A stretch of DNA of 64,000 nt from Lentzea albida (GTDB taxonomy: Bacteria > Actinomycetota > Actinomycetes > Mycobacteriales > Pseudonocardiaceae): the NCBI RefSeq assembly GCF_900111005.1, contig NZ_FOFV01000001.1, positions 62,001 through 126,000 of the forward strand. The letters are read 5' to 3'. Under the pieces are notes generated by a model. The model did not search any database. It had not been told where the DNA came from and was given only the letters and a program-made list of their open reading frames with translations. Position 1 is the stretch's first letter. The number at the start of each line of letters is the position of its first letter. Shown here piece by piece: positions 40,448-48,136 of the stretch. Position numbers and translations under genes: made by a program.

Positions 40448-41824
40448 ATGTCTTTCGAAGCAGCGGTCGGTGAAGCCGACATCACGCCGGTCCACCCGCC
40501 CTACCCGAGTCTGTGGATGGGCGGGTACGGCTGGAGTCCGCGCGGCAACCACGGGGCGATCGCCCGCCGGTTGCGCGCGCAGTGCCTCGTGCTCTGGGAC
40601 GGCGGTGTGCCGAAGGTCCTGCTGCGCGCGGACCTCATCAGCATCCCGAGGGACGTCAACCAGGCGATCCGGGGCGCGCTCGTCGACGAGGACCTGGTCG
40701 CCGACGAGGACCTGATGCTGCTGGCGAGCCACACGCACTCGGGGGCGCTGTACGGCGACACCCGGCCGAACCCGAACGTGATGATGGGCCTCACCCAGGC
40801 CGACGTCGACGCGGTCAACGGCACGGCGGGCCTGATCACCGACGCGCTGGTGCAGCTCGTCCGCGACACGCTGGAGCTCGAGCGGACCCCGGTCGTGCTG
40901 GGCTACGCCGAGGGCGAGGCCAAGATCGGCCACAACCGGGTCGCGGACGACTTCGCCGTGCTCGACACCGTCCCGGTGCTGCGCCTCGACACGACCGGCG
41001 GTGACCTGTTCGCCGTGGTCTTCGGCGCCGCCTGCCACCCGGTCTCGCGCGGCAACGACGACGTCTTCGACGGCGAGTTCCCGGCCGTCGCGTCCGAGCT
41101 GGTCGAGAACGCGCTGGGCGTGCCCGCGCTGTTCGTCCAGGGCGCGTGCGGCGACCAGGAGGCGAACGACCCGCACAGCCCGGCCACCACCGTGCAGCTG
41201 GGCACCGTCCTCGGCCAGGCGGTCGTGGACCTCCTCGGCGACGACGTGTTCGACGACGTCACCGGACCGGTCGCGACGGCGATGACCGAGGTCGCCCTGC
41301 CGTTCCACAACGACACCGCCGACCCGGTCGTGCTGGCCGCGGTCCGGGCGAAGTACGAGCTCCGCCGCGAGGTGCTGGGCCCGGCCGACCCGAACTGGCG
41401 GCACGCGGGCCTGATGCTGGAGCAGATCGACGCGGAGGAGCTCCCCACGTCGATGCCGATGCCGATCCAGCGCTGGCGGTTCGGCGGCCTCAGCGTCCTC
41501 GCCCTGGCGCACGAGCCGCTGTCGAGCTACGACGTCAGGCTCCGCGCGGCGTTCCCCGGCAGCCTCTGGGTCATGGGATATGCCAACGAGTGCGAGGGCT
41601 ACGTCGCGGACAACGACACGCTGCGTTCCGGCGGCGACCTGCACTCCGGGTACGAGGCGGGGTGGAACGAGGGCGACCCGACCATCGCGGGCGAGGGCAG
41701 CTACTGCATCTCCTACGCGTGGCCGGGGCCGCTGAAGTTCTCCGACACGGTCACACCCGCCGCCGGGACCACCGAACGGATCGTGATGGACGCGAGCCTG
41801 GGCCTGCTGTCCTCAGCGGAGTGA
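40448..41824 (+). CDS. Neutral ceramidase-like hydrolase
   Basis: This 458-aa protein resembles the N-terminal catalytic domain of neutral/alkaline ceramidases. The N-terminus EAAVGEADITPVHPPY matches the family start, MLLASHTHSGALYGDTRPN carries the zinc-ligand HTH motif, and FGAACHPVSRG and VQGACGDQEANDP are further metal and substrate loops. It lacks the C-terminal Ig-like domain and a signal peptide, so it appears cytoplasmic and may act on another amide or ester. ATG 40448 was chosen over upstream starts because it begins the homology. It is monocistronic, with a hairpin downstream. Confidence 0.75.
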   Translation: MSFEAAVGEADITPVHPPYPSLWMGGYGWSPRGNHGAIARRLRAQCLVLWDGGVPKVLLRADLISIPRDVNQAIRGALVDEDLVADEDLMLLASHTHSGALYGDTRPNPNVMMGLTQADVDAVNGTAGLITDALVQLVRDTLELERTPVVLGYAEGEAKIGHNRVADDFAVLDTVPVLRLDTTGGDLFAVVFGAACHPVSRGNDDVFDGEFPAVASELVENALGVPALFVQGACGDQEANDPHSPATTVQLGTVLGQAVVDLLGDDVFDDVTGPVATAMTEVALPFHNDTADPVVLAAVRAKYELRREVLGPADPNWRHAGLMLEQIDAEELPTSMPMPIQRWRFGGLSVLALAHEPLSSYDVRLRAAFPGSLWVMGYANECEGYVADNDTLRSGGDLHSGYEAGWNEGDPTIAGEGSYCISYAWPGPLKFSDTVTPAAGTTERIVMDASLGLLSSAE

Positions 41825-41873
41825 CCTGGCCCGTTGGCGGGCGGATCCACGCTCGGCAGGGCACCTCACGGCA

Positions 41874-41918
41874 CCGCCCCCGCGCCCCCGTACGTCCAGT
41901 ACGAGGACGCGGGGGCGG
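41874..41918 (+). terminator. Long GC hairpin after ceramidase-like gene
   Basis: CCGCCCCCGCG (41874-41884) pairs perfectly with CGCGGGGGCGG (41908-41918); inside, CGTAC and GTACG (41889-41893, 41899-41903) pair around GTCCA. There is no T run. The structure occupies the middle of a 263-bp gap ahead of the LpxA-like operon and otherwise I see no gene there. Confidence 0.6.
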
Positions 41919-42087
41919 CACCGCGATGCGCCCGTCCGACCGCGAATCCGCCCGGCAACGTTCCAGGCCACACCGCTGGCCGGTCCGGCCCCGTTCTGCC
42001 CGTCAAGTAGAGTGGCCCACCGGCCCCGTCGGGTGGAAGTGCCCTGGTGACGTGGGTTACACCAACTCACGGGCAGGACGGGGACCA

Positions 42088-42786
42088 GTGGCGAACCGCA
42101 TTCACGAGACCGCGATCATCGGCAAGGACGTCGAGATCGGCGACGACAACGTGATCGGCCCGTACACGGTCATCGCCGGACCGACCCGGATCGGCGACGG
42201 CAACTTCATCGGCCCGCACGTCAGCATCGGCGGGCCCGCCGAGTTCCTGAGCGCGCCGCACCTGGCCGGCTGGGACGGCGAGAACGACGGCCCCGGCGTG
42301 GTGATCGGCGACCGCAACCGCATCCGCGAGTTCGTCACGATCAACCAGGGCGCCAAGGACGCGACCCGGCTCGGCAACGACAACTACGTGATGGGCCGCG
42401 CCCACATCGCGCACGACTGCGTGGTCGACAACAGCGTCGTGATCACGAGCGCCGTGCAGATCGCCGGCCACTGCCACGTGTGGAGCGGCTCCAACATCGG
42501 CCTGGGCACCGTCGTGCACCAGGGCACGCAGATCGGCCCCGGCGCGATGATCGGCCTCGGCTCGGCCATCCGCAAGGAGGTCGGTGCGTTCACCATCACG
42601 CTGGGCAACCCGGCCCGCACCACCGGCGTCAACGTCATCGGCCTGTCCCGTCGCGGCTGCGACGAGGCCGCGATCGCCGCTCTCACCGGTTTCCTCACCG
42701 GCAAGGAGGCGGAGGTTCCCGCCGGCCTGCCGGAGGAGCTCGCCGCGCTGCTCAAGGCGTGGACCGAGCGTTCGAACGAGCACTGA
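42088..42786 (+). CDS. LpxA-like acyl-ACP-dependent acyltransferase
   Basis: This 232-aa left-handed beta-helix protein is built of hexapeptide repeats (IGKDVEIGDDNVIGPYTVIAGPTRIGDGN...). The segment GRAHIAHDCVVDNSVVITSAVQIAGH reproduces the LpxA catalytic His loop (IAHDCxVGN). LpxA enzymes move a hydroxyacyl chain from ACP to the 3-position of UDP-GlcNAc or its 3-amino form; here no lipid A exists, so another nucleotide sugar is the likely acceptor. The downstream ACP gene (33-bp gap) should supply the donor. GTG 42088 follows GGACGGGGACC. First gene of a six-gene operon. Confidence 0.85.
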   Translation: MANRIHETAIIGKDVEIGDDNVIGPYTVIAGPTRIGDGNFIGPHVSIGGPAEFLSAPHLAGWDGENDGPGVVIGDRNRIREFVTINQGAKDATRLGNDNYVMGRAHIAHDCVVDNSVVITSAVQIAGHCHVWSGSNIGLGTVVHQGTQIGPGAMIGLGSAIRKEVGAFTITLGNPARTTGVNVIGLSRRGCDEAAIAALTGFLTGKEAEVPAGLPEELAALLKAWTERSNEH

Positions 42787-42819
42787 GCCCCAGACCTCGA
42801 AGAGAGAACGAGAAAAACG

Positions 42820-43059
42820 ATGGCCCTCAACGACCGTCTTCGTGGTGTCTTCGTGGACGCCCTCCAGCTCGACGACTCCGTGGACGTCGAGAACCTGAAG
42901 TACCGCGACATCGACGAGTGGGACTCGGTCGGCCACATGGCGCTCGTCGCCGCCATCGAGGACGAGTTCGACGTCCAGTTCGAGACCGAGCAGGTCATCG
43001 ACATGAGCAGCTTCAAGGTCGCCGTCGACATGCTGAAGGGCTTCGGCGCGGGTGAGTGA
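42820..43059 (+). CDS. Acyl carrier protein
   Basis: This 79-aa acidic four-helix carrier has the phosphopantetheine motif EWDSVGHM with Ser36; the classical DSL reads DSV, as in many discrete ACPs outside fatty-acid synthase. ATG 42820 has a GAGAGAACGAG leader. It overlaps the SDR start by 8 bases and lies among an acyltransferase, an adenylating ligase and LuxE/LuxC homologues, so it should carry the acyl intermediate of this operon. Confidence 0.93.
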   Translation: MALNDRLRGVFVDALQLDDSVDVENLKYRDIDEWDSVGHMALVAAIEDEFDVQFETEQVIDMSSFKVAVDMLKGFGAGE

Positions 43060-43786
43060 TTTCACCGGCAAGGTAGCGGTCGTCACCGGCGGCACGCGCG
43101 GCATCGGCTTCGCCACCGCCGGGCTGCTGGCGGAGGCGGGTGCGACGGTGGTCATCACCGGCCGCGACCGCGAGACCGCCGAGAAGCGCGCCGCCGAGCT
43201 GGGCGAACGCGTCCACGGCGTGGCGCTCGACGTCGCCGACTCCGCTGCCGTGAAGGACGTCTTCAAGGCCGTCGCGAAGGAGCACGGGCGCATCGACGTG
43301 CTCGTGGCCAGCGCCGGTCTGCTCGAGGGCGGCCTCATCGGCATGCTCACCGACGACCACGTGTCGAAGACGCTGACCACGAACGTCGCCGGCGCCATCG
43401 GCTCCGTGCAGGCGGCTGCGCGCGCCATGATGCGCAAGCGCACCGGCTCGATCGTGCTGATCGGGTCGATCGTCGGCGAGCGCGGCAACGCGGGCCAGAT
43501 GGTCTACGCGGCGTCCAAGGCGGCGGTGGTCGCGGCCGCGAAGTCCGCGGCGAAGGAGCTCGGCAGGCACGGGATCAGGGTCAACGCGGTCGCGCCCGGC
43601 GTGATCGCGACCGACCTGATCTCGGAGCAGTCCGACGAGGTGCTGGAGCGGATCAAGGGCGACACCGCCCTCGGCCGGCTCGGCACCGCCGAAGAGGTGG
43701 CCAAGGTGATCCGGTTCCTGGCGAGTGACGACGCGTCGTTCGTCACCGGTCAGGTGCTGGGCATCGACGGAGGTTTGGTGCTGTGA
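43052..43786 (+). CDS. SDR-family 3-oxoacyl-ACP reductase-like protein
   Basis: This 244-aa classical short-chain dehydrogenase has the NADP-binding TGGTRGIG (13-20), the NAAG-like ASAGLLEGG, a catalytic Ser in GSIVLIGSIVG and the YAASK active site. The C-terminal QVLGIDGGLVL is typical of FabG. It overlaps the ACP gene by 8 bases and the ligase gene by 4 bases. Reduction of a beta-keto group on the ACP-bound chain, giving a 3-hydroxyacyl group for the LpxA-like enzyme, is the inferred step. Confidence 0.9.
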   Translation: MSDFTGKVAVVTGGTRGIGFATAGLLAEAGATVVITGRDRETAEKRAAELGERVHGVALDVADSAAVKDVFKAVAKEHGRIDVLVASAGLLEGGLIGMLTDDHVSKTLTTNVAGAIGSVQAAARAMMRKRTGSIVLIGSIVGERGNAGQMVYAASKAAVVAAAKSAAKELGRHGIRVNAVAPGVIATDLISEQSDEVLERIKGDTALGRLGTAEEVAKVIRFLASDDASFVTGQVLGIDGGLVL

Positions 43787-45156
43787 CGCTGCTGCACGCT
43801 CAGGCCCGCCTGCGTGACGCCGCGACCGGTGAGCTGCTCGGCGGTGCCGAGCTCGCCGGTCGCGTGTCCGAGGCGGCGAAGGAACTCGCCGATCTGCCGT
43901 CCGGGGTGCTGTTCCTCCGGGTCGGCCTGGACCTGACGAGCGTGCTGCGGTACCTGGGTGCGTTCGAGGCGGGCCGCGCCGTCGCGCTGCTCGACCCGGC
44001 GCAGGACCGCGAGGTGCTGGACGGGCTCGTGTCCCGGTTCCGCCCCGCGGCCGTGCTGGGCGTCGACGACGAACCCGCGCCGGGCTACACGCAGGACTGG
44101 GTGCGCGAGGACGTGGACGGCGTCGCGCCGCACCCCGACCTGGCCGTGATGCTCCCGACCAGCGGGTCCACCGGCAACCCGAAGTTCGTGCGGCTCTCCC
44201 GCTCGGCGATCCTCGCGAACGCCGACGCGATCGCCGAGGTGCTCGGCATCGACGAGAACGAGGTCGCGCCGACCAGCCTGCCGCTGCACTACAGCTACGG
44301 CATGTCCGTGCTGAACAGCCACCTGCGCAAGGGCGCGACGGTGCTGCTGGAGGGCTCCGGCGTGGTGGCGCGGCCGTTCTGGGACGCGGTCACGCAGTAC
44401 GGCGTCACGTCGCTCGCCGGCGTGCCGTACCACTACGAGATGCTGCGCCGGCTGCGGTTCGACCCGGCCAAGTACCCGACGCTGCGCACCCTGACGCAGG
44501 CGGGCGGCAAGCTCCGCACCGACCTCGTCAGCGAGTTCAACGACAAGATGCGCGCCGTCGGCGGGCAGATGTTCGTCATGTACGGCCAGACCGAGGCCGC
44601 GCCCCGGATGGCCACCGTTCCCGCCGACCGGCTCGCCGAGAAGATCGGCTCCGCCGGTCCCGCGCTGCCCGGTGGCGCGTTCGCGATCCGCGACGAGGAC
44701 GGGAACGAAATCACCGAGCCCGGTGTTGCCGGTGAAGTGGTGTACCGCGGTCCCAACGTGATGATGGGCTACGCCGAGTCCGAGGCCGAGCTCGCTCTCG
44801 GCGACGAGACCGGCGGCGTGCTGGTCACGGGTGACCTGGGATACCTCGACTCCGACGGGTTCCTCTACATCACCGGCCGGCTCAAGCGGATCGGCAAGGT
44901 GTTCGGCAACCGGGTCAACCTGGACGACCTGGAGCAGATCGTGAAGGGCTTCGGCGCGGCCGCCGCCGTGCCCGCGGGCGACAAGGTCGTCGTCTTCCTC
45001 GACAGGGCCGAGAAGGACACCTGCAAGCAGGCCGCGAAGTTGTTGTCCGAGACGCTGCACCTGCACGTCACGGGCTTCGACGTGCGCCCGGCGGAGGGTT
45101 TCCCGCAGCTGCCCAGCGGCAAGATCGACTACCGGTCCTTGGAGGCACAGGTATGA
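43783..45156 (+). CDS. Acyl-adenylating (AMP-binding) ligase
   Basis: This 457-aa ANL-superfamily enzyme is shorter than acyl-CoA synthetases because the N-terminus is trimmed. Motifs are MLPTSGSTGNPKFV (A3, about 123-136), YGQTEAAPRM (A5), VTGDLGYLDSDGFLYITGRLKRIGKVFGNRV (A7-A8) and PSGKIDY (A10 with the catalytic Lys). It should activate a carboxylic acid as acyl-AMP and load it on the ACP encoded two genes upstream. It overlaps both neighbours by 4 bases. Confidence 0.9.
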   Translation: MTLLHAQARLRDAATGELLGGAELAGRVSEAAKELADLPSGVLFLRVGLDLTSVLRYLGAFEAGRAVALLDPAQDREVLDGLVSRFRPAAVLGVDDEPAPGYTQDWVREDVDGVAPHPDLAVMLPTSGSTGNPKFVRLSRSAILANADAIAEVLGIDENEVAPTSLPLHYSYGMSVLNSHLRKGATVLLEGSGVVARPFWDAVTQYGVTSLAGVPYHYEMLRRLRFDPAKYPTLRTLTQAGGKLRTDLVSEFNDKMRAVGGQMFVMYGQTEAAPRMATVPADRLAEKIGSAGPALPGGAFAIRDEDGNEITEPGVAGEVVYRGPNVMMGYAESEAELALGDETGGVLVTGDLGYLDSDGFLYITGRLKRIGKVFGNRVNLDDLEQIVKGFGAAAAVPAGDKVVVFLDRAEKDTCKQAAKLLSETLHLHVTGFDVRPAEGFPQLPSGKIDYRSLEAQV

Positions 45157-46208
45157 GCGTCTTCGGGCGCAGTCAGGCCGAGCGCGAGACCGCGCTGCTG
45201 GCGGAGCTGACCGAGCTGACCGAGCACCACCGCGCGCACTCCGAGCAGTACGACCGCATCCTGTCGTCGCTCGGGATCAAGTCGGGCGAGAAGTTCGGGT
45301 CGCTGAACGACCTGCCGTGGCTGCCGGTGCGCATGTTCAAGACGCACGAGCTGAAGTCCATTCCGGACTCCGAGGTCTTCAAGGTCCTCACCTCGTCCGG
45401 CACGACCGGCGGTGGCGCCTCGCGGATCTACCTCGACAAGGAAGCCGCCGGGGTGCAGACCAAGCAGCTCGGCGCGACGCTGCAGGAAGTGCTGGGCGGC
45501 AAGCGACTGCCGATGCTCATGGTCGACACCATCAGCATCATCAAGAACCGCCGCTCGTTCTCCGCGCGTGGCGCCGGCGTGCTCGGCATGGCGACGTTCG
45601 GCCGCAGCCACGTCTACGCGCTGGACGAGAACGACCAGCCGGACGTCGAGGCGGTCAAGGAGTTCCTCGCCAAGCACGGCTCCGAGCCGTTCCTCATCTT
45701 CGGCTTCACCTTCATGGTGTGGCAGTACCTCTACGAGGTCGCGCGCGAGCACAAGCTCGACCTGTCGAACGGCATCCTCATCCACTCCGGTGGCTGGAAG
45801 AAGCTCATCGACATCGCGGTCGACAACTCGGAGTTCCGCAAGCGCTTCGCCGAGGACACGGGCCTGACCCAGATCTACAACTACTACGGGATGATCGAGC
45901 AGATCGGCACGGTCTTCCTGGAGGGCCGTTCGGGCAACTCGTTGTACTGCCCGGACTTCGCGGACGTCATCATCCGCAACCCGGACACCTGGGACGAGCA
46001 GCCCGTCGGCGAGCCCGGTGTCATCGAGGTCGTCTCGACGCTGCCGCGCAGCTACCCGGGCCACGTGCTGCTGACCGAGGACCTCGGTGTGGTGCACGGG
46101 ATCGACGACGGCGACTGGCCGGGCAAGCGGTTCTCCGTGCTCGGCAGGCTCCCGCGCGCCGAGGCCCGCGGCTGTTCGGACACCTTCTCTGGAGCTGTTG
46201 CCTCATGA
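45153..46208 (+). CDS. LuxE-like acyl-protein synthetase
   Basis: This 351-aa protein is homologous to LuxE. The nucleotide loop is FKVLTSSGTTGGGASRIYLD (about 77-96), with GFTFMVWQYLYEVAREH, SNGILIHSGGWKKL and YNYYGMIEQIGTVF further on. In bioluminescent bacteria LuxE activates fatty acids and passes the acyl group to the LuxC reductase. Here no luciferase genes exist. It overlaps the ligase gene (ATGA) and the LuxC-like gene (ATGA), so the three should be made together. Confidence 0.9.
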   Translation: MSVFGRSQAERETALLAELTELTEHHRAHSEQYDRILSSLGIKSGEKFGSLNDLPWLPVRMFKTHELKSIPDSEVFKVLTSSGTTGGGASRIYLDKEAAGVQTKQLGATLQEVLGGKRLPMLMVDTISIIKNRRSFSARGAGVLGMATFGRSHVYALDENDQPDVEAVKEFLAKHGSEPFLIFGFTFMVWQYLYEVAREHKLDLSNGILIHSGGWKKLIDIAVDNSEFRKRFAEDTGLTQIYNYYGMIEQIGTVFLEGRSGNSLYCPDFADVIIRNPDTWDEQPVGEPGVIEVVSTLPRSYPGHVLLTEDLGVVHGIDDGDWPGKRFSVLGRLPRAEARGCSDTFSGAVAS

Positions 46209-47431
46209 AGCGCCGTTTCCCCGCAGGCCCCGACGTCTCCTCGGTCGACGAGCTCCTCGCGAGCATCTCCGGCGAGCCCACCGGAGGCCGGCTGAAGGTC
46301 GGCGACGAGCGGATCGTCGACTTCCTGGTGAAGTTCGCGCGCAAGCTGCTCGCCCCGCAGATGGCCCGCCGCTACCCGGAACTGGCCTCGCTGGGCTTCT
46401 TCCTGCGCCGCGGTGAGATCAACAAGGTGCTGAAGCAGCTGGAGACGCCCGCCGGTGTCCTGCGCTTCGGCCGCGGTCTGGTCTTCCACATCCCGCCCGC
46501 CAACGTCGACACGATCTTCGTGTACTCGTGGGCGCTGTCCGCGTTGGCCGGCAACAGCAACGTCGTGCGCATCTCGCCGCGGTCCGCCGGTGCGGCCGAG
46601 GCCGTCGTCGAGGCGCTGAACGACGCCCTGAAGGACGCCCACCCGGCCGTCGCGGAGACCCAGGTCATGGTCACCTACGACCGCGACGACAAGGTGACCG
46701 CCGCGCTGTCCGCCGCGTGCGACCTGCGCGTCATCTGGGGCGGCGACCGCGCCGTCAACGAGGTGCGCAAGCTGCCGCTGGCGCCGCACTCGCGCGACGT
46801 CACGTTCCCCGACCGCGCCTCGTTCGCGCTGATCTCCGTCGACGGCTGGACCAAGGCGACGCCGGAGCAGAAGCGGGAGGTGGCCGTCGGGTTCTACAAC
46901 GACTCGTACTGGTTCGACCAGGCCGCCTGCTCCTCGCCGCGCGCGCTGTTCTGGGTCGGTGACGAGGTGGCGGGCCAGCAGGCGCGCACCGAGTTCCGCG
47001 CCGAGCTGAGCGCCGTCCTCGCCGCCAAGCACCACGTCGTCGAGCCGGCGATGGCCGTGCAGAAGCGCGTCTCCGCCTACGGTGTCGCCGCGGACGGCCA
47101 CGCGAAGTCCATCTCGTTCGACGGCAACGCCGTGGCGACGCTGGAGCTGACCGAGGCCGCGGACGTGCCGCGCGAGTGGCTGGGCGCGGGCACCTTCCCG
47201 TTCGCCACGTTGCCGAGCCTGTCCGCGCTGGTGCCCATGGTGCAGCGCAAGGACCAGACGCTGTCGGTGTTCGGCTTCTCCCAGGAGGAGCTGGAGGCAC
47301 TGGCGCACGAGCTGGCCGGGCGCGGCATCGACCGGATCGTGCCGTTCGGCAACGCGCTGACGTTCTCCGACCACTGGGACGGTTTCGACCTGCCCGCGGA
47401 GTTCACCCGCCTGGTGACCGTCCAAGCCTGA
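46205..47431 (+). CDS. LuxC-like acyl reductase
   Basis: This 408-aa aldehyde-dehydrogenase-fold reductase of the LuxC family has GLVFHIPPANVDTIFVYSWALSALAGNSNVVRIS for the nucleotide site and the acyl-accepting Cys in YWFDQAACSSPRALFWVG, the best-conserved LuxC stretch. It would reduce an activated acyl group to an aldehyde, or hold it as a thioester. It is the last gene of the operon and ends 3 bases before the convergent lipoprotein gene. Together with LuxE it is the most unexpected component of the operon. Confidence 0.9.
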   Translation: MKRRFPAGPDVSSVDELLASISGEPTGGRLKVGDERIVDFLVKFARKLLAPQMARRYPELASLGFFLRRGEINKVLKQLETPAGVLRFGRGLVFHIPPANVDTIFVYSWALSALAGNSNVVRISPRSAGAAEAVVEALNDALKDAHPAVAETQVMVTYDRDDKVTAALSAACDLRVIWGGDRAVNEVRKLPLAPHSRDVTFPDRASFALISVDGWTKATPEQKREVAVGFYNDSYWFDQAACSSPRALFWVGDEVAGQQARTEFRAELSAVLAAKHHVVEPAMAVQKRVSAYGVAADGHAKSISFDGNAVATLELTEAADVPREWLGAGTFPFATLPSLSALVPMVQRKDQTLSVFGFSQEELEALAHELAGRGIDRIVPFGNALTFSDHWDGFDLPAEFTRLVTVQA

Positions 47432-47434
47432 CGG

Positions 47435-47986
47435 TCAGAGGAGTGCGGGGGTGCAGTCGGTCTCGACCGCGCCGAGCTTGATGCGGAAGACCTCGTCGGT
47501 GTCCCCGAAGAAGACGAACTCGGGGTTCCCGGCGAACGAGTAGGCGGCGTTGTCGGCCACCTCGGCCTTCCAGCCGTCGTCGTACTCGGTGGCGTCCGGG
47601 TAGGCGCTCCGCACGTCGGCGTAGGTCGATCCGACGCCGATCCCCCTGGAGGTCTTCGCTCCCGCGGGCAGGGTGATCCGGACGACGCCGTACTTCCTGG
47701 AGACGGCGACGGCGTCGTCGGCGACGCAGGTGCGGTCGCCGGCGCTCGCCCAGGTGAGGTCGGTCAGGCCGGCCTCCCTCGCCTCCTCCAGCGTCATGCC
47801 GAGCTTGAGCGCGCCGTAGCCGAGGCGGTTGCGGTCGTCCGCCTTCGCGACGGCCCGCGGTGGGGTGGTCACCGTCGTGGTGCTGGGAGAAGTGGTGCCG
47901 CCCGGCGCCGGGACGTCCGGTGTGGACGTGCACGCCGCCAAGCCGAGGGTGGCGGCGGCGGTGATCAAGGCGAGCGAGCGGTTCAC
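47435..47986 (-). CDS. Secreted lipoprotein, GALKLGM family
   Basis: This 183-aa lipoprotein has the signal peptide MNRSLALITAAATLGLAAC with Cys19 lipidated. After a Thr/Pro linker the domain LGYGALKLGMTLEEAREAGLTDLTW is almost word for word that of the 1841 gene, and KYGVVRITLP and GIGVGSTYADVRSAYPDATEYDDGW follow. GTG 47986 has GGGGGAAAAGAC upstream. Paired TGCA heptamers with 11-bp pitch lie 110-127 bases upstream, as before two other secreted-protein genes nearby. Function unknown. Confidence 0.75.
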   Translation of the reverse strand: MNRSLALITAAATLGLAACTSTPDVPAPGGTTSPSTTTVTTPPRAVAKADDRNRLGYGALKLGMTLEEAREAGLTDLTWASAGDRTCVADDAVAVSRKYGVVRITLPAGAKTSRGIGVGSTYADVRSAYPDATEYDDGWKAEVADNAAYSFAGNPEFVFFGDTDEVFRIKLGAVETDCTPALL

Positions 47987-48095
47987 GTCTTTTCCCCCAA
48001 CGACATCGTCCTGCTCGGGTCGCCGTGTCCGCCCCACCCCCAGCGGAGCGGACACGGGCGACCCGTCCCCTGGAACAGCACTCTGCCGGTGACGC

Positions 48096-48113
48096 CTGCA
48101 AACCGTCTGCAAG
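48096..48113 (-). promoter_or_regulatory. Direct heptamers at 11-bp pitch upstream of lipoprotein gene
   Basis: On the plus strand CTGCAAA (48096-48102), N4, CTGCAAG (48107-48113). Seven-base direct repeats spaced by four bases are the geometry of SARP-type regulator sites. The same TGCA core recurs at 49753-49814 and 55978-56008. Confidence 0.55.
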
Positions 48114-48136
48114 TTCGCTGGTGATCCGCGGCCCGG

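Noticed and set aside
39044..41644. 866-codon open frame antisense to serS and the ceramidase-like gene
   Set aside because: Opposite-strand shadow typical of high-GC coding DNA; composition is Arg/Val/Asp-biased with no domain, while both plus-strand genes are unmistakable.
46205..47431. A luciferase (lux) operon
   Set aside because: luxC- and luxE-like genes are present, but no luxA/luxB; the LLM-class protein at 62812 is a generic flavin/F420 enzyme outside the operon.
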